From: Patellaria atrata CBS 101060
Taxonomy: Eukaryota > Ascomycota > Dothideomycetes > Patellariales > Patellariaceae
Direction: 5' to 3'
DNA: 64,000 nucleotides
Assembly (NCBI GenBank): GCA_010093705.1
Contig: MU006100.1
Span: forward strand, 465,929-529,928
Numbering within the stretch: the stretch's first letter is position 1; every line of letters starts with the position of its first letter. Position numbers and translations under genes: made by a program. Under the pieces are notes generated by a model that made no database searches, had not been told where the DNA came from, and saw only the letters and a list, made by a program, of their open reading frames with translations. Positions 11,143 to 25,520 of the stretch are shown piece after piece.

Positions 11143-14100
11143 ATGATTGGAATGACTGAAGGTGTTTGTCCATTCTCTGGAGGACAGAGTACGAGGTCAG
11201 CCTCTGAAGCTGGCCCTGTTCGACGAGGACCCCGGGGATGTGCATTCGCAGGCTTCGGGGCTAATTGCCCATTACCTTCCGCATACTCAGATGTTAGTAT
11301 CACTATAGCACCGCGTATATATATCTAATCAAGTTAGGACCCTCATGAAGTTGAGAGACTTCATCTCCACGAACGTCGAACCATAAACGAAATGTTGCTA
11401 CCAGAAGCACCACCACGCGAGCTTACCAAAGGAATGAAGAATGCAGATAGCTTACCACCGGAAGATGATGCGGTTCTGGCCGTTGCTCTAGGAGCTCCTG
11501 CGCGTCGAGTCCTTATGCGTGCTGAAGAGATAGGACCTCGTACCGGGTGGAAGGATGGCTACCTGTCCGCTACCCATGGCTTTTGTGCCCCGGATCCATC
11601 GGACTCCCCAGTCGCGCTTCGTGCATCTCCAGGACGTGTGTGGTCAGACCTTTGCGAAAGGATGCCTGGTGTCGTCGCCCGCGGGAACATGCGAAACTCA
11701 ATTCTAGCTTTACCTTTGATCTATGCCACTCCGGATGTGATACCGGATCGTGCTCTTTGGGCTGCTACTGTGTGTCTTGGGATTCTAGCTAGTACATATA
11801 GGTATGAAGAACGAAACGACGGTAGTGAGGGTATCAGTGTTACGCCGCCACCGGGAACGTTCCGCAACATAACAGGAGATGCCGATGATGAAGAGGAGGA
11901 AACAAAGGGTATCCCAAGGAATATCGCTATTCCCTTGAAACAAGCTTGTGTCCGAATGGGGAGGCCTCTTCCTCATTTGACTCAATTTGATGTTAGCATT
12001 TATAATTTTAAGATCAGGGATCCCACCAGCGTCCATCCTTATGTTGCTAGATCGGAGAATATGGACCTCAGATGGCCAGTTAGTGGCCCACATCCTTATT
12101 CAAGTAATAGTCTAACATAAAGGATAGGTATTCAATGACCGCGGTGAGGCTATGTTTCTTCTATGCATGGCTGAGGTTCATGGATGCTTCGTTCCCGGTG
12201 TCGAAATTGTCACTCGTTGTCAAGAAGCTGTTATGAACCGCGACAAGGAAGGTCTGCTCCGCGAAATGGTGAAGTTGAAAGCTTTGATCGATCAGTTACC
12301 ATTCATCTTCCATAAGATTAGTGTGAATCCCAATTCAGGAGAGAACTTTGCCAATCCTGTAGAGTGGGGCCAAAGGTGAGATTCAGCATAACGGATTACG
12401 AAGAACTCGTAATTAACTTCATTAGATACGCCAAATGGTCAGCACCTCTTTCTCGGCGTGTGCCAGCACTCAGCGGGTTAGCCCTACCATTATTCCTGCT
12501 CATGGATGCCTTTCTGGGCAGAACAAAATACACTTCATTTTTGGGAATCGAAGCAGTACATCTCCGGAGATGGCTACCACTGAATATTAGAGCATTTATT
12601 GCAGCAATCGAGACAAGCTACAAGATCCCCGAATTTATCAATAACTCCAACGATTCTCGTCTAGAGGGTATTCTCGAAGGCTTGATTGAATCTTATGCCG
12701 GCGAGCGTGGATTCATGGGCACGCATCGATACAAGGTCTACGGCTTTCTAGAAGTAGTTGCAAAAACGGGTAGAACGGAGACTAATGGTAATGCAGGAGC
12801 TGGAGATTCGGAGGGACGGTACGTTAGATCACCCTATATGCAAAAGAACTTCCCTAACGAATGTTTAGTGCATGGGAAGAAGTTCATAGAACGCTCTCTG
12901 ATTCGATGAAAGAGCGACTTGATCCATACCGAGGCGCTGTAGCAGTTCAACCTCACGAGATGCGAGGCTCTTTTGAGGAATGCAGATTCAAAGCACGGAT
13001 TCTTGAACGACAAAATATCGACAATGACTCCGCAAGATCCACAGGAATGGTTACTTTCGACTTACAGGGAAGTGGAATAACATTTCAACCAGGTGATCGG
13101 CTCGCAGTTATGCCTTTCAATAATGCAACTGAAGTTGATAAGATGGCTGCGGCCCTCGGGCTCGACGAGCTCATGGACGTAATCGTACCTGTGGAGAAAG
13201 GGTCCGAATGGGCTCGCTTTTCTCGACATCTAGGAGTCGTCTCTCGAGCACCTATTGCAGGCTTAACTGTTAGGGATATTCTGAAAAGGGGTCATCTTGC
13301 GCCACTTACCAAGGACTTAGTGATGGCGTTCCATATGGCTCTTCGCGCTTCATCTCGGACCATCTTGAAAGTTTTAGCTTCAGAAGAATGGCCGGTTCCT
13401 GGGAGTGTGGGTGATCTGTTGCAAAAGGCGATTGGAGAAGTACCAGGCCCTGTTTGGGATCAAGCGTTCGAATTGGTGGATCTTTCTTGGCTTCCTAAAA
13501 TGATTCCACTGGAGGTTCCTCGTACATACAGTATCTCCAACTACTCACCTGAGCTGCTACCCAGCATGATAGACCTAACAGTTTCCCGGACTGAACGGGC
13601 AATCCACCCAGCTCTAGAACAGACTGAAGGCAAGACTACATCATGTGGCATCAGCAGTGGTTTCTTGAATCCAAAGCCAAAGACAGTTGGGTATCCTACT
13701 TCTTTGAACGACGAAGGGGTCCTCATCGGCATCTCCCGCCCGATAAACTTCCAACTTCCTCCATCTACCACTGCTCCAGTAGCAATGTTCGCTGGCGGCT
13801 CAGGAATTGCACCTTTCCGTGGCTTCTGGCAGGCGCGAGTTCACAATGGAATTGGCAGGAACGTCTTGTTCTTGGGTATCCAATCCCGCGAAAAATTCGT
13901 CTATGAAGATGAACTCCGCTCGCTTGTTCAGGAGGGTTCACTCGAGCTACATCTCGCTTTCTCTCGTGATAGACGTGGGCTCGTATACGATCCAATGTCT
14001 AGAGAATTAATTGAGCGAGATATGGAACCTCATTACATTGACTCTACTATCGTTGAACAAGGACGTATCGTTAGCGAGTTGGTCATGTCGAAGAGTCAAG

Positions 14101-16257
14101 GTGGACAAGCTGGCTATCTTTACGTTTGTGGCTCAGTTTCTGTATATGAGACTGTCATGTCGGGTATCCGGAAAGCTATCTATCAATACTCAGCTGCTAC
14201 GTCTGATACTGCTGACGCTATCCTGGCATCCGCATTCGCTGAAAGACGATTTATGCTAGGTAAGTGATTGATTCGGTCTCTCCTATCCGAATACGCTAAT
14301 ATAAGTAGATATCTTTATGACACCACGTCCTATGTCCTATAAGATGCCGACAATTTCTTTATCGCAACTCGCAAGGAATACGGGTCACAGAAAGGGCTCT
14401 AGAATGTGGATCGGTGTCCATGGAGGAGTGTACGATGTAACTGACTTCCTCGACATACACCCCGGTGGTACACTCATTGTAGCTGCAAGTGCTGGACTGG
14501 ACGCAACCAAAACATTCGATGATCTTGCACATACCTCCAATCCTGAGGTCTCCAGTCTCCTTTCAAAATACTTCATCGGACATCTTGCCACCAAACCGGA
14601 TTTCCGCTCGCCTGAGTTGAGCGATTTGTACAATGTTTTTTATCAGTACCTAAGGACCTGTGTTGAGAGCCTAACAACGTTATTCTTTGAAGCGAACCAT
14701 ATCTTAGAAAATTCGAAGGTTTGGTTTCAAGGCGGATTGCTCAATATAGGAGGTGTTCGGAAGTTCTACCAGTTTCAGAGTCGATTGATGCAAAATGGTT
14801 TCTCTACGCTTTTCGGTGGCAAGCTCCAGGAAATATACCTCAAACTTTCCTTCACACTCGCTAGCGCAGGAGCACCAAATGTCCAACTGCCGGATGTCAT
14901 TGGTACAATCACTCGAGCTCAGTCATCCCACGATGCCGCTATAGCCTCGAAAGAGATTTCTCAGATAGGCCAGTTCGTGTGCAACAGCAGCAAAACCGCA
15001 CAGTTCCATGAGAACGGTATCATCGAATATGCTCAAGCCGTCACTGAGATGGACATCACTTTTTTGGAACACATCCGTGATGAAGTCTGTATGGGAATGG
15101 ATGCATTCGACTCCTTAGCATCGATGGAAGAATCCAGTTCGCGCAAACAAGTGAAGCTATCCGCTTTCCTCCTCACTGTGCTTGAGCGCATTGCCAAACG
15201 TCTAGAGTCTTTCTATGCATCTCTCGCTCAACAATCAATATATAGACCCGAGATAGAACTCAACCCGGCGCGTTCCCGCTGGAATATGCTACGGCGCAAG
15301 ATCTTCGACGGGTCCCTCTTCATCCTTGCACAGGTTCCCCAACTCGACCATCACGACACTCGCGGCTCAATTTTCCGGCCCGGTGCTACGTCCACCGATG
15401 TTGATTTCACTCACGTCTTTGAGAGCGTGCAAAGGGCCCTCCGCGCTGATACCTCGGTCTCCTTTAATGCCATTGCTTCCGAGCCAAAGCGCCTTGCTGA
15501 TGCTCATACGGCACGTGCGAACACAAACGCCAGCGCCGCAAGCACGTTCGAGACTCGTGAAAATGCAGCAGCGCTTCGCCAACTTGGCGCTTTCATCTCA
15601 GAAAACGCGTCCTCCATTCGCCGCCTTAGCCGCATTCCCGCTGCGTACGACTTTGATCAGATCATGGCCGCGTACGGGGAGAAGTCGCCCAGCTCTCCCC
15701 ACCATGTGCGCACTCGTTCCGGCCTCAGTTCTACTTCAATGCCGAGACAGAAGGTGCAGACACCGCCTTCCCAACTTTCACCACCGTTGCAGAATGGAAC
15801 GCTGAACCGAAGGGCTCCTCCAGCTGAGTCGAGTCCTCCAGCTCCCCTATTTACAAATGAGAATGCCACCACAACAGCTACCACGGCACCAGCACCCCTC
15901 CACCGCCGTCAACCAACTCCCACCTCATCGCTTCCTCAACCCAAAACTTCACCCCCTCTCCCCATTTTACACAGGCGCGCCCCTCCCTCCACATCCGTAA
16001 CTTCCGCGTCCCAACCTCGTCGACAAGGATCCAATGAGTCCATGTCCTCGGCCTACCGTGCGGCGGCGTCCGTGGCTGGGAGCTTGCCAGGCACATTGGT
16101 GAGTGGAGGTGCGAAGGGTAGGGCGATGGGAGTGGGTGGACCGTTTCCAGTCCGAACTTACACGACTGCAGGACAGGGGCCTGGATTAAGGGCATTGAGG
16201 TTAGGCGCGGGTACGGGCCCTGGTGGGATAGAGAGGAAGGTTCAGGTTAGGGAATAG
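11143..16257 (+). CDS. IDO/PrnB-like haem domain - FAD/NADPH reductase - cytochrome b5 fusion protein
   Basis: Six exons (11143-11292, 11338-12078, 12128-12375, 12426-12818, 12869-14259, 14309-16257) with introns of 45-50 bp and all phases agreeing: 1623 residues. Residues 1-510 resemble the indoleamine-2,3-dioxygenase/PrnB (DUF1864) haem fold: RWPVFNDRGEAMFLLCMAEV, then FHKIS (~359), then ERGFMGTHRYKV, whose His (~480) is the candidate axial ligand. Residues ~530-975 form a P450-reductase-like FNR module without the FMN domain: FQPGDRLAVMPF, RTYSISNYS (~729, FAD), GGSGIAPFRGFWQAR (~820) and LFLGIQSREKFVYEDEL (NADPH side). Residues ~985-1065 are cytochrome b5: DFLDIHPGGT (~1025) and FDDLAHTSNP (His ~1049). 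A helical region and a Pro/Ser-rich tail follow. Inferred: a self-sufficient haem oxygenase fed by NADPH through FAD and b5; substrate unknown. No signal peptide or clear membrane anchor. Confidence 0.9.
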
Positions 16258-17242
16258 GTTAGATGGGTTGAATCTGGATGTGTAGATGTTGAGGTTTTGA
16301 GATATATTAGCTACATGCGCGGGTTTGATATAGACTTTTCGTTCAACTTAAATTGCTTTTTACGTGTTATGTCATCATGGTGATCGTAATTGGCGCTCAT
16401 TTGTGCGCATGTCGAAGAATCCACTCTCTTCCCAGCGCTAAAAACTATGACCGCGATGTTCTCCGATTTTTCTTTCTCTTCATTTGATGTTTCATGAGAG
16501 GTACGAGATTCGCTGTTGCTGTTCTTTGGTTTATGCTGCTTTATTCCATTCCTTTCGCAGTCCCTTCGCGTTTATACACTCTGAGCGATTCGTAACCGTC
16601 CATTCATAGAGCTCTGTGTAAATGATCCACATCGGATTCCCTAGGAAGGGAAGAACAGCTATGCAGCCAAGTTTTATGAAAGCATTTCGTAGCGCGTACG
16701 GGGTTATGTAGAGTGTTCTCTCTGCGGGTTTACAGGATGGTTTATTGCGGAGTTGATATAGGAGTGTTCGTAAGCTATTTGGCTTAGATGAAGTTAAATC
16801 GCGACTCGCAGGGCCTAGGAAGTGGAATGTGATCTAGGTGACTGTGAGGTTTAAAGGTCAGATTTTCAACTGTTTTTGGTTGTAAGATGCGGAAGAATCA
16901 TGGTTGTCTCAAACAGTTCGTCACTGGTGTTTTCTGCGAGAGGGTTGTAAACTGGATGGAATCTCAGTGGAATGAGAGCAGGATAGGTATGACGTAGAAC
17001 CAGCGATTGTCTGGTAAAAGAGGATTCCCTTAGAGATATATAGATTGCATGGAAACCGCTTAATAAAAACCAACGTTATTTTTGAATGTAGACTTGAAGA
17101 TTTGCACCCAAGCACTCAAGAGACACCAACGGTCTTCACGACCTCCCGCAACGTATCCATTCACCCAGATCCCATGACCAAATTCACCAAACACTCTTGC
17201 ACCTTAAAAACGACTCCTGCGCAGAATTTTTATAATAACCCA
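16258..17242. other. intergenic, no gene seen
   Basis: Downstream of the fusion gene; only short frames on either strand and no recognisable motif. It presumably holds the 3' untranslated region. It ends at the SINE beginning at 17243. Confidence 0.5.
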
Positions 17243-17441
17243 GGGCCTGTGGCGTAGTGGTGGGCAACTCACCCACCACACCGATCGGCCGTATACAGCA
17301 CGTCCTGGGTTCGATCCTGCGAGGGGGCGAAAAGCCCCCATATCCCCTTCGGGCCCGAAGTTTGAGGGCAGCAGATGTACCACGCTCTCTCGGGGGCGTG
17401 GGAACTGTTTTTAACTTTTTAATTTTTTTTAATTTTTTTTT
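17243..17441 (+). mobile_element. tRNA-derived SINE (copy 1 of family 1)
   Basis: Starts with an RNA-polymerase-III box-A-like stretch TGTGGCGTAGTGGTGGGCAA (17249-17268). A box B follows, GGGTTCGATCCTG, about 50 bp downstream. A GC-rich body comes next and ends in GTGGGAACTGTTTTT, and then a T-rich tail to 17441. The tRNA arms do not fold properly (T-stem mismatches), so it is not a functional tRNA gene. The same box A/CACCACAC/box B/GTGGGAACTGTTTTT order occurs on the minus strand at 40420-40608. Target-site duplications were not visible. Confidence 0.7.
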
Positions 17442-18127
17442 CCCGGTCGTAGATTTAAAAGTGCTTTTGTATAGTATCTGTTCTTTTACGAAATTTCTTA
17501 TGATAGCAGCAGGTTAGCTTGGTGATTTCCTTTTTTTTTTTGTAAATTAGACGTAAAATAAGAGAAATATCACTCACAAATAGTGTTACGGTTTTTTTCT
17601 GTTTGTTTTTTTTTTTTTTGACTGGGGTAAAAGTCCGGTCATACTAGGGCAGGGAATAGAATTGAGTAATATGATATTATTACCATAGTATGGTGGGCAT
17701 ATATCTCTTCGTTGTAGTTGCCATAGTTCTAAAAGTAAGAAGATTCAAACAAACTGGAATGATTGGAGTTTGACCCCTCTTTTCTCGAGTGCCGCTGGCA
17801 AAAGACTTGGATCCGTGTTAAACAATCGTACAATGGCCGTAAAATGTCTATTGCAACGGGGGGAATCATAGGGCGAAAGGTTCGTATGAAGAAACAAAGC
17901 TGGACAGCATTTCATGGTTTCGGAAAGAGTATAATAGACGCGAAAAGAGATGTTACCGCGAGAGCAAATTAGAATTTTGACGGACTCATAGGCAAATGTA
18001 TCGAATAACAGAGCTAGCAAACGTAACGCGCGAAGACACAGCCAGAGACCCATGATGTCATGCAATGCACATACCCCGGCCTACCCCTTTCCAAAGTCAT
18101 CTCAAATCATTAACCGTAAACCTACAA
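17442..18127. other. intergenic with T-runs
   Basis: Contains long T-runs near 17530 and 17607-17620 and no credible gene. A 106-codon minus-strand frame (17745-18065) has no motif and is judged chance. The right end borders the 3' end of MCM3. Confidence 0.45.
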
Positions 18128-21111
<2,984 letters not shown>

Positions 21112-21249
21112 GATGGTAGGAGAATCGGAATATTATAAATTGTAAAGGGTATCTCGTCTCAATAGAGCCGAAAATAAACAGCGACCAAAAAATGAGAGGA
21201 TATCGAGATGGAGGGGCTATGTGGAGGTTGGGTGGTTATTCAAGTGGAG

Positions 21250-21255
21250 ACGCGT
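21250..21255. promoter_or_regulatory. MCB element upstream of MCM3
   Basis: The palindrome ACGCGT lies 139 bp before the MCM3 ATG. In yeasts this is the MluI cell-cycle box bound by MBF, which drives G1/S genes including MCM genes. Its use here is inferred from position and target gene. Confidence 0.55.
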
Positions 21256-22119
21256 CGAGCGCGTTCGTGATGCGACCATTCCAAATTGGGGTCAAAGTGG
21301 TTTCTTGGCATTGAGACTAGAATTCTACAGTAGGAGAATTTGTTCCCACCTCAGATGAAATCCAACAACCCCTTGAACCATCAAGACGACAATCGAGCCC
21401 TTGCCTATACCTTTTAAAGATCAGAAGTCATAGGTATCATCAAGGAACCAGTTATTCATGTACTTCTAGCATCTACTACATCGATGACTGACTCAATACT
21501 GAACTCTACGTGCCGTTTCCGCCTCTCCCAAACACTCGATTCTCAGACTCTCTGCTTCGATGCTACAAAGTAGTCATTCTGTTGCTAAAGGAAACTCGGT
21601 TATAAAGCAATTGTACTTCATTATCTACTTCAAGCTTTGTGAAAAGCAGTGTCTGAGCACTAGAGAAAAGCCCCCTAGTAGTATGCATTTGCTATCCTAT
21701 GTTATGGACGCAAATGACCTGGGACACAGTACCTCTAGTATCTAGAAACAGAATATTAAAGTCCTTTGTACTCTCAGTCAACAGATCATAGAAATCCCAT
21801 TATTGTCGGTTTCGTGGCGAACTTCATGCATGTTTCTGTCTCAACCCAGCAAAATAGGCGCCAGCCCATACTATGCGAATGTGTCTGCGTCTGCAAGAAT
21901 AGGCCATATCCAAATATTAGTCATTCGCTTCCTTGTGTAAGATCAGAAGGTGGGGGTCGTATTCTTGTGTCGATCATTGCTGCGGAGTTGTTGCCTGGTA
22001 ACACGTGCAAAAGAACATAAAAGGTGAGCATATTCTTCTCACTTTTTCTCGCATTTAGTCATTGAACAAACTTCCAAAACCAAAACTTCTTCAGTCACTA
22101 TTTCATCAATCTGCCCACA
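21256..22119. other. divergent intergenic region between MCM3 and the AAA+ ATPase gene
   Basis: Together with 21112-21255 this separates two genes transcribed away from each other. A TATA-like ATAAAA lies near 22016 and a pyrimidine-rich stretch (about 22030-22110) runs up to the ATPase start, typical of fungal promoters. Small frames here lack motifs. Confidence 0.45.
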
Positions 22120-23817
22120 ATGTCTACCAACGAGCATACCGAGAGCAATTATGAAGTTTTTAGCGTGTACAAGAATCGCGCGGGTGGTCCAACGCACTTC
22201 AGCGAATCAGTGGCCATGGCTCAGGTTCGACGTACACATGAAGACTACCATGTCACCCGTGTCTCACCGGCAGCATTCGATCTCCTCGGTTTCGCTGCTG
22301 CTGGAAATGCAACAGCAAAGCTCGAAGTTGACGGCGAGTATTTCGATGCTGTCAGGTCGTATAAATCCGCGAATAAGAGTTCACTGAGGAAATCTCCACC
22401 AGCGACATTGACTGACGTAGTCAAATTTGGGCGGTATTCGTACTCGTGGAACAACTTCGATTTCATCGTGTACCAAATTGAGTGTAATGAAGGTGGCATG
22501 CGTTCAGCCTGCCCGTTTTTCTTCGTCCTCGCGCAACGTTCCGCGGCCCCGATCGAAAATGGTCATTCCCTGCTAACTGATTCCCTTCTCCTTGAGGTTG
22601 GCAACTGGAGCACACAGCTGCATGAAGAGGTTTACGTCTTTGATAATGGCCGCTGGATGAAGAACCATGAATTATGGCAGAGTGTTGAAGGTTCCTCCTG
22701 GGATGAAGTCATTCTCGACAATGCTATGAAGGCCAAACTAATCGAAGATGTACATGGCTTTTTCGACAGCAAAGAACTTTACAAACAGTTCTCCGTCCCT
22801 TGGAAACGCGGTATCATCATGCACGGTGTCCCCGGCAATGGAAAAACCGTCTCTATCAAAGCACTCATGAGCTCTTTGCAATCTCGCCCTACGCCTATTC
22901 CATCGCTCTATGTGAAGTCTTTAGACAACAGCAACGGTCCTCAGTATGCAATCCGTGCCATCTTCAACCTTGCTCGCTCCGTCTCTCCCTGCCTCCTCAT
23001 TTTCGAGGACCTCGATAGTCTAGTAACCGACAAATCGCGAAGCTACTTCCTAAACGAAGTTGATGGTCTTGAATCCAATGACGGAATCCTCATGATCGGC
23101 TCTACTAATCATCTCGACAAGCTAGACGCATCTATAACCAAGCGTCCCAGCCGCTTCGATCGGAAATACCACTATCGTCTCCCTGGCGATGCTGAGCGCA
23201 AAGCATACGCTGAGTTCTGGCACCGCAAGATCCTCGACAATCCCATGGTTGACTTCCCTGAAGATATGTGTGCCGTGATCGCACAGTTCACCGCCGGGTT
23301 CAGCTTTGCATACCTCAAAGAGCTATTTATGATGTCTCTTTTAATAATCGCTCGCGGCGGCGGCGATCTCCTCAACGACGAGTTTCAGATCGGAGAATCA
23401 AAGGCTACCTCGGAAAAGGTGCAACTTGAGGACAAAGACGACGACGCTCGCACTGATATCTCCTCATCCGACGAAGTGCGTTTCATCAAAGTTCCGCATT
23501 CGGTCTCCGAAACGGTAGACGCCGTTGCCCAGGGGACTGAAAGAGTCATCAAAAGCGTCGAGGAGGGTATCGACAAGCTTGTTCACAACAAGTCCTCGCT
23601 TCCTGATGTTGACGTTCCCGATCACCTTCGTGACAATATCCTCCTCAATGTCCTTATGGTTCAGGCTAAAGCACTGTTGGCAGAGATGGACAATACGAAA
23701 GTGGATGAGTGGCCTTCCGGCAAGCCGCCGGCGAACAGCGGGATGACGCTTGCGCAGTTGAGGAGGCCGATGCGGATGGTTAGGGCGGAGAACGTACAGG
23801 CCATCAATGTGCCCTGA
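22120..23817 (+). CDS. AAA+ ATPase, BCS1/26S-type, fungal-specific group
   Basis: A single uninterrupted exon of 565 residues starting at the ATG 22120, preceded by a pyrimidine-rich leader. A non-conserved N-terminal half (substrate or partner region) leads into the AAA module. It has Walker A GVPGNGKT (~236-243), Walker B LLIFEDLD (~292-299), sensor-1 IGSTNH (~327) and a PSRFDRKY arginine block (~343-350). The second half of the AAA lid (AGFSFAYLKELFM) is present, then an acidic charged tail. All catalytic motifs are intact, so it should hydrolyse ATP. The family is common in Pezizomycotina in several copies, usually labelled generically as AAA family ATPase; the target is unknown. No N-terminal membrane helix like that of mitochondrial BCS1 is seen, so a cytosolic location is more likely. 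Confidence 0.88.
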   Translation: MSTNEHTESNYEVFSVYKNRAGGPTHFSESVAMAQVRRTHEDYHVTRVSPAAFDLLGFAAAGNATAKLEVDGEYFDAVRSYKSANKSSLRKSPPATLTDVVKFGRYSYSWNNFDFIVYQIECNEGGMRSACPFFFVLAQRSAAPIENGHSLLTDSLLLEVGNWSTQLHEEVYVFDNGRWMKNHELWQSVEGSSWDEVILDNAMKAKLIEDVHGFFDSKELYKQFSVPWKRGIIMHGVPGNGKTVSIKALMSSLQSRPTPIPSLYVKSLDNSNGPQYAIRAIFNLARSVSPCLLIFEDLDSLVTDKSRSYFLNEVDGLESNDGILMIGSTNHLDKLDASITKRPSRFDRKYHYRLPGDAERKAYAEFWHRKILDNPMVDFPEDMCAVIAQFTAGFSFAYLKELFMMSLLIIARGGGDLLNDEFQIGESKATSEKVQLEDKDDDARTDISSSDEVRFIKVPHSVSETVDAVAQGTERVIKSVEEGIDKLVHNKSSLPDVDVPDHLRDNILLNVLMVQAKALLAEMDNTKVDEWPSGKPPANSGMTLAQLRRPMRMVRAENVQAINVP

Positions 23818-25020
23818 AATCTCAGTGCACAAGAAGAACAAAATCTGAAGATGCTACAGCTACGGGAGTTGAGCGATTTACCATCAGTAGTATAGTAATT
23901 ATCAATAGGGCTATTAGGGTACGTTAAACGAAATAAGGAATGCTATGACATTATATAAATTCTTTGGTGCGAACACCTGGCGGTGATTCAGAATGCAATG
24001 ACATGTAATACATTTTCATGGAGATTTCTTCAGTGAATATTACTCAACGGTCGCGGTGATAGCTTCTTTTGATCAAGTATGACATATGCCATCAGCACGC
24101 CCCTTTCCCTACCATCATCAAGCATCAGAACCCTCCGCGCAGAGCCATACGAGTTATCATCTCCCAATACAATCCATCCTCAAGTAAACCCAAAATCTCA
24201 AACCAAAACTACGCAAGAACCACAAAGGAACCAAGATCTGGACCCCAAATATTCCAATTAAGGGATGAGTGAATAGTCAGTCTGTATATAAATATACCAA
24301 AACCCAGTTATCTCGGTTCGACCTCGTTGTCACTACTACCCCTCTTATTTGTGCTACCTTTTGTTTCCCGGTTTCTAAGATTTGAGAGTGGTAGAGGAAA
24401 AGGGATAAATTTTTAATTTTTTTTTTTTTTTGAAAGCGGGGTGAGGCGGGGATGTATGGATGGATCACGGGTAGGGGGGTATGTAGATTGTGTGTTTATT
24501 GTGACTTGTGAGGAGAAAGAGGGTTAGGTTAGAGGAATACTCTACTCTGATTAATATTAGCTTCGAAGTTGGTGCATCAGTTCTTGACGGTGTAAGAGAG
24601 TGGAGTGAACCGATGGAGATGATATTTCGATCTTAACTTTTTCGAGGTTGCTGGCAGGACTTAGGGTGTTGGAGGGTTTACCATTATGAGCTTGATAAAG
24701 ACTGGCCTTGACGCACAATGACACAACAGAAGAATATAATCACTTAGGAGAGAGGCTCTGGATTTGAACTGGGGTGATTATGGCGATGGTGTCGAGTCTG
24801 AGTTGGTGGACGCATTATGAAAGAGATGGGAGGGTCAGCATAGATCGATGTTATGAAAGAGAGATGTATTTATTACTATTACTAAGGTCCGGTATACTTG
24901 GCGGAATATGGAATGCTAGGTTTTTGAGGCAACGGGATGGAAGACCTGAGGTGATATTTTCCTATAGGTAACTGTAAGTCGAATCCTGGAACTATGGAGC
25001 GCGCAATGTGGAGGTGGATT
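23818..25020. other. intergenic, no gene seen
   Basis: Short frames only. A T-run at about 24414-24430 follows a GGTTCGACCTC word near 24319, which made a further SINE worth considering. No box A at the right distance was found, so it is not called. Confidence 0.45.
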
Positions 25021-25024
25021 TTTT

Positions 25025-25287
25025 TTCCCTTGAAGTAGAGGAAGCATGGAAGAAACATACAATAGTCAAGTGATAGGGGATGCGTTACTATCAAAACTCT
25101 TCAGGATTACTATGGAAGCAGATAAAGATCTCTCTATTTCGGACGGATAAGGAAGATAGGAGATAAACTATAAACTTTGATTCCATGCACCACTTAAACT
25201 TTTACACAGTAAGTTAGTGCTTCCTCGAGCTACAGAAAACTCGGTCCTGGGAATCTCGTCGCGTTTGGCGTCGATTATTTGCAAAAT
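25025..25287. repeat. direct repeat, left copy flanking the HET-like gene
   Basis: Collinear with 26564-26890. Shared blocks include GAAACATAC, TGATAGGGGA, GGAGATAAA, TTCCATG and TTCCTCG. They are followed by GGTCCTGGGAATCTCGTCGCG here, against GGTCCCGGGAATTTCGCCGCG in the right copy. By eye the copies differ at roughly a quarter of positions, with one insertion of about 60 bp in the right copy. Confidence 0.7.
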
Positions 25288-25520
25288 ATTAATAAGGATA
25301 GAAAAAAGGGTGTAGAAGTACCTATAATACCACCTCTAGCACCAAAAGTTCATCTATAACAGACAGAAACTATAGATTGTGCCTCTCCGCTACGCTCCTT
25401 GACACCGGAGTGCGAGTTTAGCGGCCGAATGTTACAAAGAGTGCCAAGTAGCTATCTGGGACTGAGAAGATCGCCGTGGAGGATTCAAAGCTACTTCCCA
25501 TGAGTGAAGCCACTGACCGA

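Noticed and set aside
15326-15805. 159-codon frame inside the fusion gene
   Set aside because: Shadow of the Pro/Ser-rich coding region in another frame.
17243-17330. Functional tRNA gene
   Set aside because: The T-stem has several mismatches, the anticodon arm is not formed, and the sequence continues into a SINE body shared with 40420-40608.
17745-18065. 106-codon minus-strand frame
   Set aside because: No motif, no splice support, Leu/Cys-rich mixture typical of chance frames, located in the 3' flank of MCM3.
24258-24440. Possible extra SINE (GGTTCGACCTC followed by a T-run)
   Set aside because: No box A at 30-60 bp upstream and no similarity to the other two SINE types beyond the box B word and T-run.
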